Below are positions 35,052-44,307 of a DNA stretch of 64,000 nt, piece after piece (within the stretch, counting starts at the first letter, position 1; each line of letters begins with the position of its first letter). The stretch covers positions 49,804,594-49,868,593 of the forward strand of contig NC_059358.1 in assembly GCF_019703515.2 (NCBI RefSeq), in the 5' to 3' direction. The position numbers and the translations under genes were made by a program. Source of the DNA: Myxocyprinus asiaticus. Taxonomy: Eukaryota; Chordata; Actinopteri; Cypriniformes; Catostomidae. Under the pieces are notes generated by a model. The model did not search any database. It was not told where the DNA came from and saw only the letters and a program-made list of their open reading frames with translations.

Positions 35052-36442
35052 CATTGCCATTTAAATAGTTTAACTTGGGTCAAGTTTTTTGGGTATCCTT
35101 CCACAAGCTTCTCACAATAAGTTGCTGGAATTTTGGCACATTCCTCCAGACAGAACTGGTGTAACTGAGACACATTTGTAGGCCTCCTTGCTCGCACACG
35201 CTTTTTCAGTTCTGCCCACAAATTTCTGTCGTATTGAAGTCAGGGCTTTGTGATGGCCACGCCAATACCTTGACTTTGTTGTCCTTAAGCCATTTTGCCA
35301 CAACTTTGGAGGTATGCTTGGGGTCATTGTCCATTTGGAAGACCCATTTGCGACCAAGCTTTAACTTCTTGGCTGATGTCTTGAGATTTTGCTTCAATAT
35401 ATCCACATAATTTTCCTTCCTCATGATGCCATCTATTTTGTGAAGTGCACCAGTCCCTCCTGCAGCAAATCACCCCCACAACATGATGCTACCACCCCCG
35501 TGCTTCACGGTTGGGATGGTGTTCTTCGGCTTGCAAACCTCACCCTTTTTCCTCCAAACATAACGATGGTCATTATGGCCAAACAATTAAATTTTTGTTT
35601 CAACAGACCAGAGAACATTTCTCCAAAAAGTAAGATCTTTGTCCCCATGTGCACTTGCAAACTGTAGTCTGCCTTTTTATGTGGCGGTTTTGGAGCATTG
35701 GCTTCTTCCTTGCTGAGCACCCTTTCAGGTTATGTCGATATAGGACTCGTTTTACTGTGGATATAGATACTTGTCTACCTGTTTTCTCCAGCATCTTCAC
35801 AAGGTCTTTTGCTGTTGTTCTGGGATTGATTTGCACTTTTCGCACCAAATTACGTTAATCTCTAGGAGACAGAATGCGTCTCCTTCCTGAGTGGTATGAT
35901 GGTTGCGTGGTCCCATGGTGTTTATACGTGCATACTATTGTTTGTACAGATGAACATGGTACCTTCAGGCATTTGGAAATTGCTTCCAAGGATGAACCAG
36001 ACTTGTGGGGGTCCACAGGTTTTTTTCTGAGGTCTTGGCAGATTTCTTTTGATGTCAAGCAAAGAGGCACTGTGTTTGAAGTTAGGCCTTAAAATACATC
36101 CACAGGTACACCTCCAATTCAGTACACCTCCTATCAGAAGCTAATTGGCTAATTGTCTAAAGGCTTGACATAATTTTCTTGAATTTTCCAAGCTGCTTAA
36201 AGGCACAGTTAACATTGTGTATGTAAACATCTGACCCACTGGACTTGTGAAATAGTCAATTAAAAGTGAAATAATCTGTCTGTAAACAATTGTTGGAAAA
36301 ATTACTCATGTCATGCACAAAGCAGATGTCCTAAATGACTTGACAAAACTATAGTTTGCTAGTATTAAATCTGTGGAGTGGTTAAAAAATTAGTTTTAAT
36401 AACTTCAACCTAAGTGTATGTAAACTTCTGACTTCAACTGTA
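35051..36442 (-). mobile_element. Sleeping-Beauty-type Tc1 transposon, left end lost
   Basis: The right end shows the IR/DR arrangement of this group. The outer repeat is at about 36,411-36,440 (AAGTGTATGTAAACTTCTGA then CTTCAACTGTA) and an inner repeat at about 36,213-36,233 (GTGTATGTAAACATCTGACC), with TA beyond. The transposase lies between on the minus strand. The left inverted repeat is missing, replaced at 34,980-35,050 by a long (TA)n run. With one terminal repeat lost it cannot move. Confidence 0.85.
35052..36070 (-). pseudogene. Tc1 (Sleeping-Beauty-type) transposase, broken
   Basis: In order on the minus strand: a paired-type HTH (36,070-35,855: SKEICQDLRKK, then HKSGSSLEAISKCLKVP); a second HTH and linker (35,848-35,600: NPRTTAKDLVKMLEKTG, STVKRVLYRHNLKG); and the DDE domain. 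The first catalytic Asp, in the family context W-S-D-E-T, reads WSVET and is followed by a stop. The second is kept in FQMDNDPKHTSK. The region of the third acidic residue is split by a frameshift near 35,215. The C-terminus continues to about 35,052 (AELKKRVRARRPTN). Many breaks make it inactive. Confidence 0.85.
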
Positions 36443-36465
36443 TATATATATATATATATATATAA

Positions 36466-36610
36466 GATTAAGCTTTTGACACTTGGGACAATTGAGGGAC
36501 CGGTTCACAACTATTACACAAGGTGAAAACATTCATTGATGCTCAAGAAGACAACAAACTACAGTATGCATACTATACTTTATGTAATTATCTATAATGT
36601 AGATTGTGAG
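36466..36610. mobile_element. Fragment of a further DNA-transposon repeat
   Basis: The stretch with CTTGGGACAATTGAGGGACC, ACAACTATTACACAAGGTG and TCATTGATGCTCAAGAAG resembles the palindromic interior of another common fish Tc1-like repeat. No ends are present. Confidence 0.35.
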
Positions 36611-36647
36611 GAGCAGTATTAAATACAAAAATCTTTTATCTCTTATA

Positions 36648-38689
36648 TTTGTGTAGGGCTTTACTGGTTGTTTAGATCAGTGTTACTATCAGAAATAATT
36701 AACAATTATTTATTTAGTTATTAATTAATATTTAAATTAATTAATTGAATCTAACTCATTAAAACCTCATATGGGGTTCTAGTAAATGTAGTGCGCTACG
36801 TTTCGGAGCGGGATTGGTTATTAGCAATAATTAATAATTATCAAAGATAATTATTCATTATTAAAATCCATAGAACATTGATGAGAATCAATGTTAGCTT
36901 TTTTTAATCCTTTAAATCAACAATTATCAAAGATAATCGTTAATTGTTAACATCGATGAAACATTAATTAAAATTAACACTAGCTTACTGATCATTCAAA
37001 TTCAACAATCATCAAAGATAATTATTAATATTCTATTGATTTTTGATAATTGATAAGGATTAATATGACGGGGAACCACCCTGGAATCAGGGACTAATAA
37101 CCAGATAGTATAACAGTCTCAATATTAGATTGTTTTCCTAGGAAAATCGACATCCGAAGAATATCGATTTTCGGGAAAAAAAACAATGAATGAAGGCTTG
37201 AATCCGAGCACTGACATCCCGTCGGCATGACACAGGTGTATGCAAAACAAACCAAAACACTTCTCTTTGTAATATAACAAAGTTTATTCATGCAGTAATA
37301 TCAATTAATAATTAATACAATGCAGTCAATAAACTTCCGACTTACAACTACAAACTAAACAGTGATATGATTAGATATGGAAATCAAAATAATCCTATAA
37401 CACATGAGGGTGTGTGTGTGAGAGAGTGTGTGTGTGTGTGTGTGTGTGTATAAGGAGGGACGTGCACAAAATGGCGGACGTGACTCTTGTGGAGAGTATG
37501 TCACGCGAGACTTCCGGCCAGAGAATATGGCCGTGGATGTGGCCGGAGAGAAACCAGTCAATGGTAGCTTAGGGACAAAGCTGAGCTTTATCATGAAGAT
37601 ATCTACTAGCCAAAAATGTGTGCGAGAATGTTTGTGAGGGGTCGCGTGTGTGTGTGTGTGTGTGGTTAGTATGAGAGAGAGAGAGAATAAAGTGACGGAC
37701 CCAAAGCCGGTTTCGCGATCGTGGGAGAGAAAGCAGCTGTTAGTTGATCACTCAGAGACGCGGTGGATGGCTCGTAAACCCTCCCGTGGTCTTTGATTCT
37801 TTAATGAATAACTCAGTTTGCCGGTCTCACCCGCGATGACTGAAATGCACAACAGTCCAATGTGGTTGGACTACAATACAGCAAATCTCATTCGTGATAA
37901 TTAGTACCCTGAGTATTAGCCACAATGAGCGGACTCGGTGGTCCGTAAACTGTACAAGCAATAACCTTGATACACAAGAATAACACACTATAATATTCTA
38001 TCTCTGCTCAGACGTAAACCTCTTACTTGAATCGCATGAGGATGCAGAATGTGTTCATCTGTCCTTTAACTCCGACTCGGTTCCTCGAGGCTCGGGTGAT
38101 GACGGGAGGCCATTTCCTCACTCTGTCAGCGGGCGGTACGGCTGCTGATTCTCGGCGGGCTGGCGGAGAAATCAGCAACGTCGTCTTGATTGAAGATGGA
38201 AGAGAAATCTTTTCTCTCTTCACTTCTGCAGGCAAACGGATGAAGATGTGGATTGTTCAGCGGTATCCTTCGGATCCGTTAGAGTGTTCGGTGGAACACA
38301 AAGTAATCTCAACTCGTCCAGTAAGATGGAGATTGTATGGCCACAGTTTCAAGTCATACGTTACTTCCTTGTGCCATGAGGCTACACCTGAGAGCAGCGA
38401 TGAGCTGCGTCTACGCACGGCGAGCAAAGTTGCTGGAATGTCTACTCCTGATGATGTCATATTTGAGGTGCATTCTGTCGTATGCCTCATCCAATAGGAG
38501 TTGAGAGTTCGATCCTTTAGTGAGCAAGGCTTCATGGGATTTGTTGTCTGTTTTGGACTCCCTTTGTTTGATTTTGGCGCGATTTTTATCAGTAAAATTT
38601 ATTACTTGGTATGTGGGCCTGAGTTAGGTTTTACGACTGTGTTAGACCTGCCTTTGTCTTCTGTCTGAATACATGAGGCCCAACATTTG
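36648..38689. mobile_element. Solo long LTR, copy C, with 4-bp TSD
   Basis: The element spans 36,652-38,685 (2,034 bp). It begins TGTAGGGCTTTACTGG and ends ATGAGGCCCAACA, flanked by TTTG on both sides (36,648-36,651 and 38,686-38,689). TG..CA ends and a 4-bp duplication fit a retrovirus-like or Gypsy LTR; no internal region remains. It is complete and collinear with copy A, and inverted relative to copy D. The left quarter is rich in TTATCAAAGATAATTATT-type palindromes; the centre has a (TG)n run near 37,408-37,450 and the right part carries the shared ORF. Confidence 0.8.
38027..38497 (+). other. Shared LTR ORF, copy C (156 codons)
   Basis: Counterpart of the copy-A ORF. Shared blocks are PTRFLEARVMTGGHF, IEDGREIFSLFTSAGKR and SDPLECSVEHKVIS, ending SVVCLIQ. 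Relative to copy A it has a 27-base deletion before STPDDV and a 3-base insertion (AGGTAADS). Both preserve the frame. The function is unknown. Confidence 0.25.
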
Positions 38690-38889
38690 TATAAATTATG
38701 AAAGGGGTGTGAACATTTATGAGACAAAAGGGAATGCAAACATATCTTCTCAATTATGTACTGTATACTGTTTATTAAACCTCAGATTAATGGGTTATCA
38801 GCTGTCTTCTGCTTTCTATCTTGTTTCTGAACAGCAATCTAAATTGAGCAATTCTGTGATTTGGCGACTAAAGACAGCCATTTGGCTCC
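38690..38889. other. Unassigned DNA between solo LTR and L1
   Basis: About 200 bases with no recognised family, belonging to the block inserted in L1. Confidence 0.35.
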
Positions 38890-39497
38890 TTAATGTTTCA
38901 GTTTAGGGGCCAATGGGTTACCAGATGGGTTCAAAAGTATCCAAATATCTGTAAGACCAAGGTTTTTACATATCCTGTGAAGCGTTAATGTTGCTATAGG
39001 GGGCTTACACACATTTGCTTCACTATGATCAAGGACGGAGTCCATCAATAGATTAAAGTTTCCTCCCAGTATTATATCATGAGGGGTGCCAGTGGCTTGC
39101 AACATCCCTTCAAGATCTATAAAAAAGCCCTGATCATCAGCGTTAGGTGCGTAAATATTAGCCAAAATCAACCTTTGCCCCTGAATTTCTGCTAAAACAA
39201 TAATGACTCTTCTTAATTTATTTTTACTCTGAGACATTTGAATTGTAGATGTTTACTTATCAACGTAATGACTCCCCTGCTCTTACTTGAGCCCGCACTA
39301 AAGAAAACATGCCCACCCCATATCTTCCCAAATTTTTCAGCTTCCTGCGGGGAAAGATGCATTTCTTGAAGAAACACTATATCATATTTTTTTTTTTGTT
39401 TAAGAAAATAAATAACCTAACTTCTTTTTATGGGGTGCCCCAACCCATTCACATTCCACATGGAGAAAGACAATCCACTCATATTAACATCTGACAT
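38890..39497 (-). pseudogene. L1 ORF2 endonuclease domain, broken
   Basis: ORF2 appears to start at the ATG near 39,497. The N-terminus carries FSMWNVNGLGHPIKR and, near 39,375, FLQEMHLSP (family form Q-E-T-H). After a frameshift near 39,240 it continues with LILANIYAPNADD and IILGGNFNLL. In the family the last motif is G-G-D-F-N, so an essential Asp has become Asn. The domain nicks TTTT/AA-like targets in active L1. It stops at 38,890, where the inserted block begins. Confidence 0.8.
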
Positions 39498-40241
39498 TTT
39501 GACGTATTAGAAAAAATAGATTGTGTGTCAAAAAAAAAAATTATAAAGATCACATTCAAACATTAGTGCAACAATCAAACCCCAAACTTCCCCTAGAACC
39601 AAACAAACAGAAAAAAGAAAAATGTGCGCATTAACCCCGTGCACGACAGTGCCAACTGGCATCCATCCTTCTAAACTCAAACAATCCATGTATGCCGATG
39701 AGAGCCCCTGCGACAACTTTGCTGTTGGATTGCTCAAGTCCAGTGATTCTACACAAATTTTGCGAGACAGAATTACATAACAGAAGAAAAAAAAAAAACT
39801 CCAGCCAATAGGCAGAATAAACACAAAGAACCTGTAAATTCATCCACATAACTGTCCTGAAGGTGTGTTTCTCCACAAAACAAGCTTCAGCCACTAGCAG
39901 AACCAGCACGGGGAAAAAAAGCTGTTCAATTTCCTCGGGCAGTCAAACGAATGTTCATTGAGCCTGGCTGTTACATGAGCTAATGACCTAATCCCTCCAA
40001 TGTCCTGCAAAAAATACTCCACAACAAACTCCAGCCAATAGGATGCATAAGCACAAAGAACATGCAGATTCATCCACAACACTGTCCTGAAAGAGTGTTA
40101 CTACACAAAACAAACTCCAGTCGCTAGGTGGAACCAACACAAAAAGAAACAAAAAAAGGCGCCCAGTTTCCTCGGACGGTCAAGTGAATGTTCAGTGAGT
40201 CAGGTCCACTTGGCTGCAACGCGAGCACCACACAAAGACTT
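39498..40241 (-). repeat. L1 inter-ORF region with a two-copy tandem repeat
   Basis: Two units of about 220 bases (roughly 39,798-40,021 and 40,022-40,240) share CTCCAGCCAATAGG, GCACAAAGAACATGC, ATTCATCCACA..ACTGTCCTGAA and TTTCCTCGGACGGTCAA words. They lie between the ORF1 stop and the ORF2 start. Confidence 0.55.
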
Positions 40242-40274
40242 ACTCATTCTTTTGACTTTATGAAGGACAATGCT
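40242..40274 (-). pseudogene. L1 ORF1 last codons
   Basis: On the minus strand the 11 codons before the stop at 40,242-40,244 read QALSFIKSKE, fitting an ORF1 C-terminus. It lies immediately below the LTR boundary at 40,275, showing that the Gypsy fragment sits inside ORF1. Confidence 0.6.
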
Positions 40275-40632
40275 TGTTGGGGACTGTAGCATGTTTCAGT
40301 AAGAATGAAGCGGGAGCCGGGATTGCAGTCCACGTAAGTGTGTTTTATTCTCCAAGGTTAACTTAAAAAGGTGCTTTTCAGCAAGTCTTTTCACTTGGCA
40401 GACACAGCTTCACTGATAACAGTCAGAACAAACTTAAAGTATTAAATCAACGCTTTGCAGTGTGCAGTTTTGGGGTGTGTGTCTGATTCGGACTCTCTCT
40501 CCCGGTCTGTCATTCCGCCGGCCTTTTAAAGCCCATCTCCACTGTCACTGAAATGAGACATATGTGTTTAATATCAACAATCAACAAGTGATAGGCCTTA
40601 CTGCTTCCTCTCTCCCCACTGACAGACACACG
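40275..40632 (-). repeat. Gmr1-like 3' LTR
   Basis: On the plus strand the block starts TGTTGGGGACTGTAGC (40,275) and its far end is near the CTGACAGACACA at 40,621-40,632. On the minus strand it is therefore TGTGT..CCCAACA, preceded by a purine-rich GAGCGGGAAGGGG tract. A TTTTATT (AATAAA on the minus strand) lies at about 40,343. A related LTR scrap is at 10,866-11,250. Confidence 0.6.
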
Positions 40633-40633
40633 A

Positions 40634-42312
40634 CCCCTTCCCGCTCCACATACCCCCACTGCCCGACTCAGGCCCGGGCCCTGTCCGGCGTGCTAACCCT
40701 CCTTCCCCATTCCTGGAGAGGAAATCAGCCACAACCATCTGCGACCCCGGCCTGTGGACCACCTTAAATTTGAATGGCTGAAGTGCCAGGTACCAACGAG
40801 TGATCCGCATCCTTCTTCATGTGGTGGAGACACTGAAGTGGGGCGTGATCCGAGCAGAGGATGAAGGCCCACCCCAGCAGGTAATAGCAGAGGGTTAGGA
40901 CAGCCCATTTGATGGCCAGGCATTCTTTCTCAATCGTGCTGTACTTAACTCCCTCAAAGAGAGCTTGCAACTAATGTACAGCACAGGCCGCTTCATCCCC
41001 TCCACCTCCTGCGAGAGCATGGCCCCCAACCCCCTCTCTGATGCATCCATCTGCAAAATGACATGGGGAGAGAAGTTAGGAGCATGTAAAAGAGACCTGC
41101 CACAGAGTGCAGATTTCACTCTCATGAAAGCGTCTCCGTCCACTGGACCAGATCTGGCGCTCCCGTTTTAGTGAGATCGGTAAAGGGGCTAATCAGAGAA
41201 ACTAGGCACAAATTTCGGTAGTAGCCAGCCAGCCCCATAAACTGTGTCTCACCTTCTTTTTGGTCTTGGGATGTGGGCAGGCTGCTATAGCCGCGGTCTT
41301 ATCAATTTGGGGCCATACCTGCCCATGACCCAAGTGGAAGCCCAGATACCATACTTCCACCCGTCCAATTGCGCACTTTTTCGGGTTTGCCACGAGCCCC
41401 GCCCACCTCAGCGACCTCAGGATGGCTCTTAGGTGCTGCATATGCCTCTGCAAGTCGTTACTGTATATAATGATGTCATCCAAATAGGCAGCGGCGTGCG
41501 GCCAGAGAATCTTATCCATGAGGCACTGGAACGTGGCGGGAGCCCTGATCAAACCGAACGGAAGAGTGACGAATTGGTGTAATCCAAATGGTGTGGAAAA
41601 TGCAGTTTTTTCTCAGGATAATGGAGTTAAATCCAGTGTCGAATAAAATTGAGATGCACTCAACCGATTGAGCAGTTTGTCAATTCAGGGCATTGGGTAT
41701 GCGTCAGATTTAGAGACCGTGTTGACTTTCCTGTAATCCACACAGAACCGGACTGACCCATCGCTCTTAGGTACAAGAACAACCAGGCTGGCCCAATCGC
41801 TGTGCGATTCTTCTATTACCCCCATCTCGAGCATTGACTCTAATTCATCCTGAATCACTTTTTTCTTGTGTTCGGACAAATGGCCGACTACGCACTACCA
41901 CTCCCGGTGGGGTCTCGATATGGTGTTGTATGAGGTTCATACGACCAGTAAGAGGAGAGAATATGTCCCCAAATTCCTTTTGCAACTTGGCCATCCCCGT
42001 GAGCTGGGACGGTGAGAGGTGGTCTCCACAAGGGACAGGGGTGAATGGATCGGCTTTGAACTTCACCTCCGGCCTGAGCTCCGCCCTCTCCGGAACTACC
42101 ATCGCCATGGACACGGGGACCGCCTCTCTCCATAATTTAAGGAGGTTGAGGTGGTAAATTTGACGTGCTCCGCCTCTATCCGTTCATTTAACCTCATAAT
42201 CAAGATCCCTGACTCACCGTGTAACCTCAAAGGGCCCTTGCCACTTGGCGAGTAATTTCAAGCTTGAGACGTGGGTACTAATACAAGTGCTTTGTCTCCC
42301 GGTGCAAATGGA
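40634..42312 (-). pseudogene. Gypsy pol: integrase tail, RT and RNase H
   Basis: From high to low coordinate: LLAKWQGPFEVTR near 42,220 is the GPY/F-type end of integrase. HIETPPGVVVRSRPF leads into the RT, with SDWASLVVLVPKSDGSVRF and VDYRKVNTV at 41,720-41,830. The RT palm box YLDDIIIYSND lies at about 41,470 with its catalytic Asp pair intact. RNase H follows (ASERGLGAMLSQ, then KECLAIKWAV) and the frame ends after VHRPGSQMVVADFLSRNG near 40,700. Frameshifts near 41,885, 41,680, 41,560, 41,200 and 40,970 disable it. No integrase follows RNase H. Confidence 0.8.
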
Positions 42313-43022
42313 CCTTCCACTGATGTAAGAGTTTCTTCCATTCCTTGAATCGATCATGTTTCTCTCGTAGAAATCGCAAAGTCTGGGAACAAGAAAATGT
42401 TGTGGTTCTTCCAAGAAAGCCTTCCTTTACTCCTCGCCTCGCGTAACACAAGATCTTTATCGGATGATCTCAGAAATTTGGCCAGAATTGATTGTGGCCT
42501 GTCTCCCTCAGCGGATCACCGAGCCAGAACCCTGTGAGCTCGCTCAATTTCCAGCTTATGACCTGTTATGTCGAGCAGACTCGGAAAGAGCCCGTCCAGA
42601 AATTCCACCATATTCTGACTCTCTGCTCGCTCAGGAATTCCAACAATTCAGATGTTGTTTCACCGGTTACGATTCTCAAGGTCTTCCAACTTTTCCCAAA
42701 CACATTCCAAGTCCGCCTTGGTTGCTAGCAGGTTAGCAGCTAATTCCCACTCCGATGACTCCAGATAATTGATCCGTTTCTCAACATCCGCCACTCTTGT
42801 AACCAACTCAGCAAATTTCATCTCCATGGCAGCAAGATCCTCCAAGTCAGCAACGACCTTCGTCAGCATTACCGACATGTTCGACAGTTGACGCTGAATC
42901 TCTTTCACTGCACCATCCAAATTGAGTCTCTGGTCCGAGGCCTGTTGCTCAGGGGCTTCAGCTTGAGCACATAGGTGTCTTTTAATGTCTCCAGAGCCCA
43001 AGGGTTTTGAATTCTTTGACAT
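42312..43022 (-). pseudogene. L1 ORF1 (nucleic-acid-binding coiled-coil protein), broken
   Basis: The ATG at 43,022 starts MSKNSKPLGSGDIKRH. Residues ~40-120 are a heptad-rich coiled coil (VADVEKRINYLESSEWEL), the trimerisation segment of L1 ORF1 proteins. After a frameshift near 42,660 the RRM-like and C-terminal parts follow: NNICIVGIPE, ERAHRV-like words, then DLVLREARSKGRLSWKNHNI near 42,430. The ORF runs into the Gypsy fragment at about 42,312 and its last codons reappear at 40,274. In active L1 this protein coats the RNA. Confidence 0.75.
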
Positions 43023-43161
43023 ATTTCCTTCATAGAACAGTTATAGAACAGGGTGTATCGAATCTCACCGGTTTATGACACAAAAAGTATTAAAACTAGC
43101 AAAGTGTGCAGAGCTCGCCGTTCACACATCCGAACCTCGCATATTGCCACGCGACTCCCTC

Positions 43162-43605
43162 AAAACAGCTGTTTTTAATTTATATATTTTTTTTAATTTT
43201 ATCCCATTTTCTCCCCAATTTTGGAATGCCCAATTCCCACTACTTACTACGTCCTCATGGTGGCACGATTACTCGTCTCAATCCGGGTGGTGGAGGACAA
43301 GTCTCAGTTGCCTCCGCTTCTGAGACGGTCAATCCGTGCATCTTATCACGTGGCTTGCTTTGCATGACACCGCGGAGACTCACATCATGTGGAGGCTCAT
43401 ACTACTCTCTGCGATCCACGCACAACTTACCATGCACTCCATTGAGAGTGAGAACCACTTAATCGTGACCACGAGGAGGTTACCCAATGTGACTCTACCC
43501 TCCCTAGCAACCGGGCCAATTTGGTTGCTTAGGAGACCTGGCTGGAGTCACTCAGCACACCCTGGATTCGAACTCACAACTCCAGGGGTGGAAAACAGCT
43601 GTTTT
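43162..43605 (-). mobile_element. tRNA-derived SINE (HAmo-like), minus strand, sharing the L1 target
   Basis: The body runs 43,177-43,591. On the plus strand it reads backwards from the tail (CCCCAATTTTGGAATGCCCA) through the GAGGAGGTTACC and CCTAGCAACCGGGCC blocks to the B box complement GGATTCGAACTC near 43,565. It stops before the A box, so it is 5'-truncated. It is bounded by AAAACAGCTGTTTT on both sides (43,162-43,175 and 43,592-43,605), the same 14-mer that flanks the L1. Confidence 0.8.
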
Positions 43606-44197
43606 AATAAACAATATAAGATGATATTATCAATATTACTCTGGTCAGTTTCAAATATTTAGATAAATATCCCTTAAAACAAAGAGTAATACACGTGTGC
43701 TTGGGGAATTTGCAAATTTTAAGTCATGAGCCAGGACATTTGCATTTTTTGCTAGACTCTTTTATTAAGAAATGATGCCATGAACCTTGCAAACATTGCA
43801 AAATCTAGCAAAAAAAAATTCTTATAAGCACATATTTTAGCATATTTACAGCTTATCTTCTAAAGCTAAGTTAAAAACTCCAGACAAATTAATAATAAGC
43901 TATAAAACTGGCAATTGTAAACAATTAAATCATTGTGGATCAGATACACAGCAGTGTTAGATAAACAGACATTAATGTTTTTAAACAGAATTTATAGTAC
44001 CATATTAATTTGTGGGTACAGCAAACAAACAAAACTACACTAAACTCTTTCACAATCTACTGTGAATATTAAGTCAGTACACTTCCTTAGTGGATTTCAT
44101 GTAGATTTGTAATAAGTCCTGTATGTCGTCAGCAAATTTGTGCTACTTTGACTGATGAGCACACAACATTGGGATGTTTGGCAGGCAGATCACTTCA
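43606..44197. other. Intergenic DNA
   Basis: AT-rich; nothing recognised. Confidence 0.4.
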
Positions 44198-44307
44198 GGG
44201 CTGCATTTCCCAAAAGCATTGCAAGCTTAAGTTGATCGTAGAGACCACTGACACCAATGGCTTCTACAATCTACTTAGGCTTACTGTGCTTTTGGGAAAT
44301 GCAGCCC
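44198..44307. mobile_element. 110-bp palindromic MITE
   Basis: Perfect 21-bp inverted ends: GGGCTGCATTTCCCAAAAGC(A) at 44,198-44,218 and its exact complement at 44,287-44,307. The interior continues partly self-complementary (AAGCTTAAGTTGATCGTAGA against CTACAATCTACTTAGGCTT). The flanks AGATCACT (three bases away) and AGATCAGT may be a diverged 8-bp duplication. A fish MITE of unknown parent. Confidence 0.7.

Larger units (their letters stand above)
40275..42312 (-). mobile_element. Gmr1-like Ty3/Gypsy fragment nested in L1 ORF1
   Basis: Minus strand. In transcription order: the C-terminal end of integrase, RT, RNase H, a polypurine tract and the 3' LTR. Integrase lying upstream of RT is the defining order of Gmr1-like Gypsy elements (established knowledge). 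The upstream half (5' LTR, gag, protease, most of integrase) is missing; the break at about 42,312 joins directly to L1 ORF1. About 25 codons of ORF1 are absent across the junctions, so deletion accompanied or followed insertion. Confidence 0.75.
31054..43175 (-). mobile_element. Full-length-type L1 LINE, opened by nested insertions
   Basis: Minus-strand L1 from 43,161 (5' end) to about 31,069 (3' end). The same 15-mer, AAAACAGCTGTTTTT, borders both ends (31,054-31,068 and 43,162-43,176), the target duplication of a single insertion. The order on the minus strand is 5' UTR, ORF1 (start 43,022), inter-ORF region, ORF2 (start near 39,497), 3' UTR with a G-rich tract, and an oligo(A)/(AAAAAC)n tail. 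It is interrupted by a Gypsy fragment (40,275-42,312) and by a 4.7-kb block (34,213-38,889). A few hundred bases of ORF2 are missing at the second interruption. Confidence 0.8.

Noticed and set aside
31327..43022. Two independent L1 insertions (31-34 kb and 39-43 kb)
   Set aside because: Same strand, collinear order, and the identical AAAACAGCTGTTTTT at the two outer ends make one interrupted L1 far more likely.
43075..43462. Plus-strand ORFs of 82-118 codons near 43.1-43.5 kb
   Set aside because: They lie across the L1 5' end and the minus-strand SINE and have no domain; they are chance frames.
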